The notes under the pieces are model-generated. The model was not told where the DNA came from and did not search any database. It saw only the letters and a list, made by a program, of their open reading frames with translations. A stretch of DNA of 64,000 bases, from the NCBI GenBank assembly GCA_003994795.1, contig AP018272.1, positions 1 to 64,000 of the forward strand, given 5' to 3'. Source of the DNA: Cylindrospermum sp. NIES-4074 (GTDB taxonomy: Bacteria > Cyanobacteriota > Cyanobacteriia > Cyanobacteriales > Nostocaceae). Both the position numbers and the translations under genes were made by a program. Below are positions 59,126 to 64,000 of the stretch, piece by piece; position 1 is the stretch's first letter, and the number at the start of each line of letters is the position of its first letter.

Positions 59126-60844
59126 TCATCGTTCAACTTTCAAAAAATTATTGACGACAACGGAGACTTCTGTACCTTCAGGTAAAAACTGGATATTGGG
59201 ACGTTGTAGTAATTCCTGCACTGCTTGGTCAGAACGCCTAGACAGACGTTCACTGACTGGACTAAAAAAGCCTTCCAGCGCTGCCGCCCAAATTTGAGGA
59301 TTAGAGTTGCTAGAAACAGTACTTTGGTTAAAAGTACCACTGGAAACAACAGTGCTAGATTGAGTGCGGGGTTGATTCACTATGCTGCCCACTTTTCCCA
59401 AACTACTAAGCAATCCTACTAATAAATCTTGTTGGGCAATATCTGAACCCACATCATTTAGCTTTTGAGCAATTAATGGTCGCTGATCTCGACCACGAAT
59501 TAACAGAGTCTCAGCCGGAATGGTTTCCTGTTTGATTGTGCCTTGGGAATCAGGGTAAATTAGAGCGATCGCACTAGCAGATACCAAATTATTCTTTTTA
59601 CCTACCGCAGCGGTTCTCGCCACTAAAACAGTACCAGCCGGGAGTGCCACCGTTCCATTTGTTGCTTTTAGAGGTTTAGTTAACTCCACAGCAAAGCGGT
59701 CATTGGGATTATTGCCTTCTTCATCCCAAATCATCGGCATAATAATTCTCCCCTTGGTTGATGTACCCAGTGATACCTGTTTAGTTTCCCCTGCATTGAA
59801 ATTGGCTAAATTTGGATTGAGACCGGCTGGAGTTACAGGAGTGCGGTTGAGGATACCTAGCATTCCTGGAGTCAGATTATTAGTATTGCTGTCAGTGCTT
59901 TTAGAGCCAATTAAAACTGTTTGAATACCAGGGTCTTGGGGAGTGGTAATGGATGCGCTAGCTGTTGGTTTTGAGTCTGTTGGAATTTGAGTCTTTACTG
60001 CAAATTCTTCTTGGGTTTCACCAGCTTGCGAATTACCGATTTGCGACTGTCCCAGGCTAGCTAATTGATTCCACTGCTGGAAGGGATCAACATTACTTTC
60101 AGGCTGTCGTATTGGTGGTGAAGCTTTAGAACTTACAGAGGTTGGAGAGTTATACCGCAGGGACGGGGGTGCAGGTTGAGAAACTCTTACAGGAATTGGA
60201 GAGTTATACCGCACGGCTGGGGGTGCAGGTTGAGAAATTCTTACAGGAGTTATTGGTGTTATTCGTGATGCAACAGCTGTGCGCGGAGCAAAAGTCTGAG
60301 GTGCTGCACGAGGAGAAGATGGCGTTGGTTTAGGTTGATTTTGTAAGGTTGGATTTGGGGGTTTAGCAGCAACAGGTTCTACTTTCAGTTGTTGCTGTTG
60401 GTCTTGGAATGCTAATCTGCTTTTGAGTTCCGCAGATTCGTCTAAAACTGGTTCGGTGGTTGGAGAGGGATTAGTAGTTTTCACTGCTTGTTTAACAGGA
60501 GGTTTGGGTTGAAGAAATCCAAACCAAAGTAGTGAGCCAGATGCAAGAACGATTCCCACCAAAGCAACTACCGACCCCAGACGGACACTAGGTTTTTCTG
60601 CTAACGGTCGCTCTACTGCTTTTTCTGCATCTTGTTTCAAGCGATATTCTTCGGAAATAAGCTGACTTGTGGTAGGGTTATAACCTGCCAGCCATTGCTC
60701 CTCTTCAGGACTAATATCCTCGTCAGCAACTACAGTGGCTTGGGTAGAACGATGATTACCGTTAGTAGTATTGGATTCCGGCAAAGAATCAGCAGAATTT
60801 TCGTTCAGGTAGTCAAATTCATGGTTTTGATTTGAATTGGTCAT
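59126..60844 (-). CDS. VirB10/TrbI-like transfer protein
   Basis: A 572-residue protein with a cytoplasmic head, one membrane helix at 90-110 and a long Pro/Gln/Ser-rich periplasmic spacer, the usual VirB10 plan. The C-terminal beta-barrel-like region contains TKGRIIMPMIWDEEGNNPNDRFAVELTKPLKATNGTVALPAGTVLVARTAAVGKKN and IQFLPEGTEVSVVVNNFLKV, which match the TrbI/VirB10 pattern (L-P-x-G-T-x-x-x-A and a final L-P-x-G-x-x-x-x-V strand). Two 17-residue units of PVRxSQPAPPxxRYNSP lie near 198-234. It would span from the inner membrane to the outer-membrane core. Confidence 0.85.
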   Translation of the reverse strand: MTNSNQNHEFDYLNENSADSLPESNTTNGNHRSTQATVVADEDISPEEEQWLAGYNPTTSQLISEEYRLKQDAEKAVERPLAEKPSVRLGSVVALVGIVLASGSLLWFGFLQPKPPVKQAVKTTNPSPTTEPVLDESAELKSRLAFQDQQQQLKVEPVAAKPPNPTLQNQPKPTPSSPRAAPQTFAPRTAVASRITPITPVRISQPAPPAVRYNSPIPVRVSQPAPPSLRYNSPTSVSSKASPPIRQPESNVDPFQQWNQLASLGQSQIGNSQAGETQEEFAVKTQIPTDSKPTASASITTPQDPGIQTVLIGSKSTDSNTNNLTPGMLGILNRTPVTPAGLNPNLANFNAGETKQVSLGTSTKGRIIMPMIWDEEGNNPNDRFAVELTKPLKATNGTVALPAGTVLVARTAAVGKKNNLVSASAIALIYPDSQGTIKQETIPAETLLIRGRDQRPLIAQKLNDVGSDIAQQDLLVGLLSSLGKVGSIVNQPRTQSSTVVSSGTFNQSTVSSNSNPQIWAAALEGFFSPVSERLSRRSDQAVQELLQRPNIQFLPEGTEVSVVVNNFLKVER

Positions 60845-60972
60845 AATTCTACCTTTTTCCTTTATCGATGGTTCGGGTAATTTTGAGTGAATGCACGAAA
60901 GGAATCAGGGTTTCAGGCTGCACAGATGAACTCAATCATTGGGGTTTCAGCCATAGTGCCCGAATAGTTGTT

Positions 60973-61063
60973 AGGACTTACGCAAAATCATGAAGAAACG
61001 AACCACAGAGGACGCAGAGGACACGGAGGAATAAGAGTTTGGGAGAGTTTTTGCGTAAGTCCT
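60973..61063. repeat. MITE-like element, AGGACTTACGCAA family (copy 3), 91 bp
   Basis: AGGACTTACGCAA (60973-60985) and TTGCGTAAGTCCT (61051-61063) are perfect inverted ends. The interior includes CCACAGAGGACGCAGAGGAC. It lies in the 239-bp space between the VirB8-like and VirB10-like genes. Its reverse complement closely resembles copy 2 at 52728. Confidence 0.8.
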
Positions 61064-61083
61064 ACTTATGCGTAAATACTGCT

Positions 61084-61815
61084 TTAACGTCGTTGCTGAG
61101 GATTGAACTCAACCATTTTGGTAATTTGCAGTCCAGACGATCGCAATTCATAAATTTTCTGCTCTACCAGCGGGGCATCTTTCCCTAAAGGAGAACGGGG
61201 AATTTCCACTGCTTGAACGGTAAAGGTGCGGTTAAAAGGAATACGCTCATCTCTACCTGTAGTGCGGTCAACTAAGATGCGGGTAGCAATCATGTCTATT
61301 TCCCATTCCCCTAATCGTATTGCTCTCGGTTCTGACAGATAGGAAACAATAGTGGTACTGCGAAGCTGACCTGAAAAGACGCTAGTCGGAACTAATTCGG
61401 CAATCTTCGGTAGAGAAGCTTTAGCGAATTCTGGTTCTAGTAGCAGGGAAGCAAACCAAGCATTGATGGGAATGCGCCCATTTCTACCAACTTGAACCCC
61501 TTGGTCTGATTGATTAGTACCAGTGAGTTTGTCATCCCAATTAAAGGTTAGGGTTGTCCAGTCACTCACCACTTTTTGAATGACTCCTGGATAGCGCCAG
61601 TTGCGGTCTTGCTCGGAAATGTAGATTGTTTCACCATTTACCAACTGGGCGAAGGTTGTTTTGCGATCGGCAATTTTATTGACCCTAAAAGCGGTAAATA
61701 GCGTCAACAACAGTATCAGACCGTTAAATCCAGTCAGGCAGAGAAAACAAATAGCCAGAAGATTTTTGGCTTCTGGAAGCAGTGGAGCTTGAAGTCGTTT
61801 AATTTGCAGAGTCAT
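61084..61815 (-). CDS. VirB8/TraE-like transfer protein
   Basis: A 243-residue protein with a short cytoplasmic head, one membrane helix at about 18-41 (LLAICFLCLTGFNGLILLLTLFTAF), and a periplasmic domain. The later part WEIDMIATRILVDRTTGRDERIPFNRTFTVQAVEIPRSPLG resembles TraE/VirB8 strands, where an exported alpha/beta domain joins the channel. It precedes the VirB10-like gene on the same strand with a MITE between them. The single-pass layout and the order (VirB6-like, VirB8-like, VirB10-like, VirB9-like) support the call, which is otherwise weak in sequence. Confidence 0.65.
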   Translation of the reverse strand: MTLQIKRLQAPLLPEAKNLLAICFLCLTGFNGLILLLTLFTAFRVNKIADRKTTFAQLVNGETIYISEQDRNWRYPGVIQKVVSDWTTLTFNWDDKLTGTNQSDQGVQVGRNGRIPINAWFASLLLEPEFAKASLPKIAELVPTSVFSGQLRSTTIVSYLSEPRAIRLGEWEIDMIATRILVDRTTGRDERIPFNRTFTVQAVEIPRSPLGKDAPLVEQKIYELRSSGLQITKMVEFNPQQRR

Positions 61816-62038
61816 ACCAAATTGGCATAGGTAGTATTGTTTGAGAATCCTGGAACAGCCTTGTGCTAAAGGTTTTTAATGCGTCTTGGAAAGTTCTGAT
61901 GCCTGTCTTGAAAAGTGACGATCCTGCGTCGCTAACAGAGACGCTCGTAAACTCGCTAACGGCGGAAGTCACAGATCCGACTTTTCGCTGCGAGATATTG
62001 CTACAGACTTTCCGCAAAATCCAAAATCTAAATTGGTA

Positions 62039-63166
62039 TTACCCCCTGCGGAGTAGCGCAATACTGGTAGCAGTTCCAATAGCACTGCTAAAAATATCAA
62101 TTAAACCTTTGACGTTGGCAGAAATGCCGTTATAAATCGCCATTCCCCCACCTCCAGCTATCAATACCGCCAAAACTGGTGCAAAGACGCTCAGGAAAAA
62201 TAAAAATGCTACATCAGATGCCAACTCTGCACCAGATTTCACTAATACAACAGATGCCAGACCAACCAAGATGTTGTAACCAAGTTGAACACCAAACAGG
62301 GAAATAAACCCAGTCAGCCATGCCCAAATAGGACGACCTTGCAATGGGAGCAAAGATAAACCAACTGCAAGCGGTGCAAATAATGCCGTCAGCAGCAGAG
62401 CAGCTTCCAAAATATTTACAAAGCCCCATTGCAGGGCATAGAGAATCAAACGAATAATGGGGATGGCATTTTCTCGAAACACACTACCTGGGTCATTGGC
62501 AAACTGAACAGCTGTACCGATTTGACCAGGCAACGTCCTATTCCAGAGAAAACTACCAAAATCTCGTAGTGGTTGGAGTGGAGATTTAGCTTCTTCTTCA
62601 GCTTTGGTAACAATTGCCTGTGCTTGGGCCTGCTTTGAGTTCCAGCATTCAACTAACTCTGTACCAACTTTTCCTTGACATTCGCTGTAGAGGTTTTCTA
62701 GCTGTTGTCTAGCAATACTGGTAATTGCCACATTGGTAATGGCATCTCGAAATGTTAGTTCACCAACTTGAAGCTGAAGAACGCTTTGCACCTGGTTGTA
62801 AGCAAAGCCTCGGATAACAGTAATAGTCTTTGCCAGTACATTGCCGTTGGCCCCCAAGAAAATCATAATCACGATGGGCCAAACAAAGATAGATGCCAGT
62901 TCTGACCATGATTGCTTTTCAATGATTTCTTTACCAGTGGTCAGCGCTACAAATAAGATGCTGGCGGCTCCCAAAGTGATGCCCAATTTAATCAAGCCAA
63001 TCCATAATGCCGAATCGAGAGGGTCTAAAGTAACTTGCCAGACGGTATTCCACGAGTTAACCGTGGCACGAGAAAGTTCTAAAGAACTGGAGATAATTTC
63101 TAGGGCATCGGATTCTCCGCCTGTTACCGGAAATGATTGAGCAATAATGTCCATCATGAGTGTCAT
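62039..63166 (-). CDS. VirB6/TrbL-like polytopic transfer protein
   Basis: About 375 residues (ATG at 63166). Hydrophobic segments near 58-78, 93-110, 235-265, 280-305 and 315-345 make it a polytopic membrane protein, with a long loop in the middle (about 150-225) that holds two Cys residues (YSECQGKVGTELVECW). Gly-rich ends such as FAPVLAVLIAGGGGMAIYNGIS resemble VirB6/TrbL proteins, which form the inner-membrane platform of the channel. The 220 bp between it and the VirB8-like gene hold only short repeats. Family assignment rests on topology and position. Confidence 0.62.
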   Translation of the reverse strand: MTLMMDIIAQSFPVTGGESDALEIISSSLELSRATVNSWNTVWQVTLDPLDSALWIGLIKLGITLGAASILFVALTTGKEIIEKQSWSELASIFVWPIVIMIFLGANGNVLAKTITVIRGFAYNQVQSVLQLQVGELTFRDAITNVAITSIARQQLENLYSECQGKVGTELVECWNSKQAQAQAIVTKAEEEAKSPLQPLRDFGSFLWNRTLPGQIGTAVQFANDPGSVFRENAIPIIRLILYALQWGFVNILEAALLLTALFAPLAVGLSLLPLQGRPIWAWLTGFISLFGVQLGYNILVGLASVVLVKSGAELASDVAFLFFLSVFAPVLAVLIAGGGGMAIYNGISANVKGLIDIFSSAIGTATSIALLRRG

Positions 63167-63196
63167 CAAAGAGGAAATGTGGCAGGAGGCTTTCTT

Positions 63197-63475
63197 GCAG
63201 GGGGGAACACCCCATAAACAAATTTAGGGGCAAGAAAACAGACCGGAGGCAGAGCGTCTCGCCTGGGCGAATTATTTCTCGTGGCACTTTCCGCGACGCT
63301 CGTTCGCGTAGCGTCTCCGACAAGAGAAGACTCGCTACCGCTTTGCTATCGAAATAAATATTTAAGATTTGGGCATAAATAAATTTAGTTGCTCTTAAAC
63401 CCTTGATTGCTGGGGAATTACAGAATCTTTCTCCCCTGCTCCCTGCTCCCTGCTCCCTTGCCTCTTTGGTCAAAG
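63197..63475. repeat. Repeat-filled gap between VirB6-like and TrbJ-like genes
   Basis: The 306-bp gap holds GC-rich scraps (GCGACGCTCGTTCGCGTAGC around 63294-63316, with GTCTCCGACAAGAGAAGACTCGC following) and a CCCTGCTCCCTGCTCCCTGC run near 63435-63455, both common small Nostoc repeats. A similar CCCTGC run was inserted in the helicase gene at 32236-32300. No gene seen. Confidence 0.55.
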
Positions 63476-64000
63476 CTACTGATTGGCACCAAGGGTAATG
63501 CCACCAGGCATGATCAATAACCCTGCCTGTTGAGTGGCAGCATTGCCAGCAGCAATATTCTTGCGGCGATCAGCAGTATTGATGGCTGAAAGTTCCTTGG
63601 CTGTTTGAGCGGTTAATGTGTTACTCAATGCCCTGTCAATGCGTGCTTGCTGGGCTTCAAGAAGCATCCGCTCGTTGACGCGACTGGTGAGGGCAGTTTG
63701 TTGGGATAGGTTTTGCAAAATCTGTTGGGTAACATCTAAGTTTTGGGATTCCTCACCTAATCTGATGCTTTCTTGAGTATCTTGCTGAGTAGCCTGTTTA
63801 ACTTCAGCCATCTGACTTTGGGCTGTTTGAGAAAGTGCCTGATTAGCGATACCTGTGGCCACTGTTCTAGTAGCGTATTTGCCGAGGTCTTCACGGATAC
63901 CATAAGAGCTTTGACCATTGGTTTTGTTTTCCAAAGTTTCAGACAGCACGGCTCCAGGGTCATTGTTGACAGAACCATTCATGATTCCTGCCAAAACTTT
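63476..64000 (-). CDS. Partial TrbJ/VirB5-like transfer protein (N-terminus outside window)
   Basis: The minus-strand frame is open from the window edge (64000) to a stop at 63476, so the true start lies outside. The visible 174 residues are highly helical and rich in Gln, Ala, Thr and Asn (QQILQNLSQQTALTSRVNERMLLEAQQARIDRALSNTLTAQTAKELSAINTADRRKN), a composition and helix pattern like the TrbJ/VirB5 group of pilus-associated proteins. It precedes the VirB6-like gene on the same strand, as in TrbJ-TrbL order. The call is an inference from composition and place. Confidence 0.5.
   Translation of the reverse strand, partial: KVLAGIMNGSVNNDPGAVLSETLENKTNGQSSYGIREDLGKYATRTVATGIANQALSQTAQSQMAEVKQATQQDTQESIRLGEESQNLDVTQQILQNLSQQTALTSRVNERMLLEAQQARIDRALSNTLTAQTAKELSAINTADRRKNIAAGNAATQQAGLLIMPGGITLGANQ

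Noticed and set aside
61863-62135. 90-codon plus-strand frame between the VirB8-like and VirB6-like genes
   Set aside because: It overlaps the end of the VirB6-like gene on the other strand and is made of short repeats; no family resemblance.

Overview
This window looks like part of a large plasmid (or plasmid-like accessory region) of a filamentous, heterocyst-type cyanobacterium (Nostocales). The evidence is the many GCGATCGC (HIP1) octamers, genes otherwise typical of cyanobacteria and plastids (Ycf46-type AAA ATPase, Ycf35/DUF1257, DUF2997, a Uma2 nuclease), small palindromic repeats of the Nostoc kind, a parAB partition pair, and a VirB/VirD4-like conjugation set. No rRNA, tRNA or CRISPR array was recognised, and no plasmid replication initiator was identified.

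Layout. 1-410: tail of a zinc-ribbon gene and a ribbon-helix-helix regulator. 506-8037: a probable conflict (defence) operon made of a Pycsar-type membrane effector, a class III cyclase-like domain fused to a VMAP-C domain, a MoxR AAA ATPase, a vWA protein with an inserted family-4 glycosyltransferase, and an FGE-sulfatase/C-type-lectin-fold protein whose C-terminus has the look of a diversity-generating-retroelement variable region followed by a perfect hairpin. 8415-11119: MATE transporter and small genes. 11391-14682: a DNA polymerase I without the 5' nuclease, then an IS5-family element sitting in the end of a MITE. 14780-25213: plasmid hypothetical genes, a lytic transglycosylase-like protein, an OsmC protein beside a LysR remnant, a DUF5895-like acidic protein, Uma2, and the TraD/VirD4 coupling ATPase. 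25430-31337: a vWA/TROVE-like protein with an HTH-ended partner, and a DUF5674 gene pair. 31496-38805: an MrfA-like helicase and a divergent NACHT-type NTPase with a C-terminal PD-(D/E)xK nuclease. 39002-43109: holA, dnaX and dnaN, a plasmid clamp and clamp-loader set. 43312-50346: a WGR gene, a group II intron with RT-HNH, and a Ycf46/DUF2997/Ycf35 set. 51198-55874: a Dda/RecD2-like helicase and a hybrid histidine kinase. 55907-57909: ParB and ParA with an 18-bp palindrome upstream. 58205-64000: periplasmic and membrane parts of the conjugation apparatus (TraK/VirB9-like, VirB10-like, VirB8/TraE-like, VirB6-like, and a TrbJ/VirB5-like gene running off the edge).

How it fits together. The plasmid carries its own partition system, part of a replisome (Pol I, delta, gamma/tau, beta, helicases), transfer functions in two blocks (a plus-strand block with the coupling protein and a muramidase-like protein, and a minus-strand VirB block), and at least two candidate anti-phage modules. 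The most unusual part is the 506-8037 operon. It joins the cyclase-plus-membrane-effector logic of Pycsar to the VMAP/MoxR/vWA ternary logic, contains a glycosyltransferase inserted into a protein that elsewhere is a vWA-FGE fusion, and ends in a region that appears to have been hypermutated by a retroelement not present in this window. Family names come from recognition of motifs by eye; no database search was possible.
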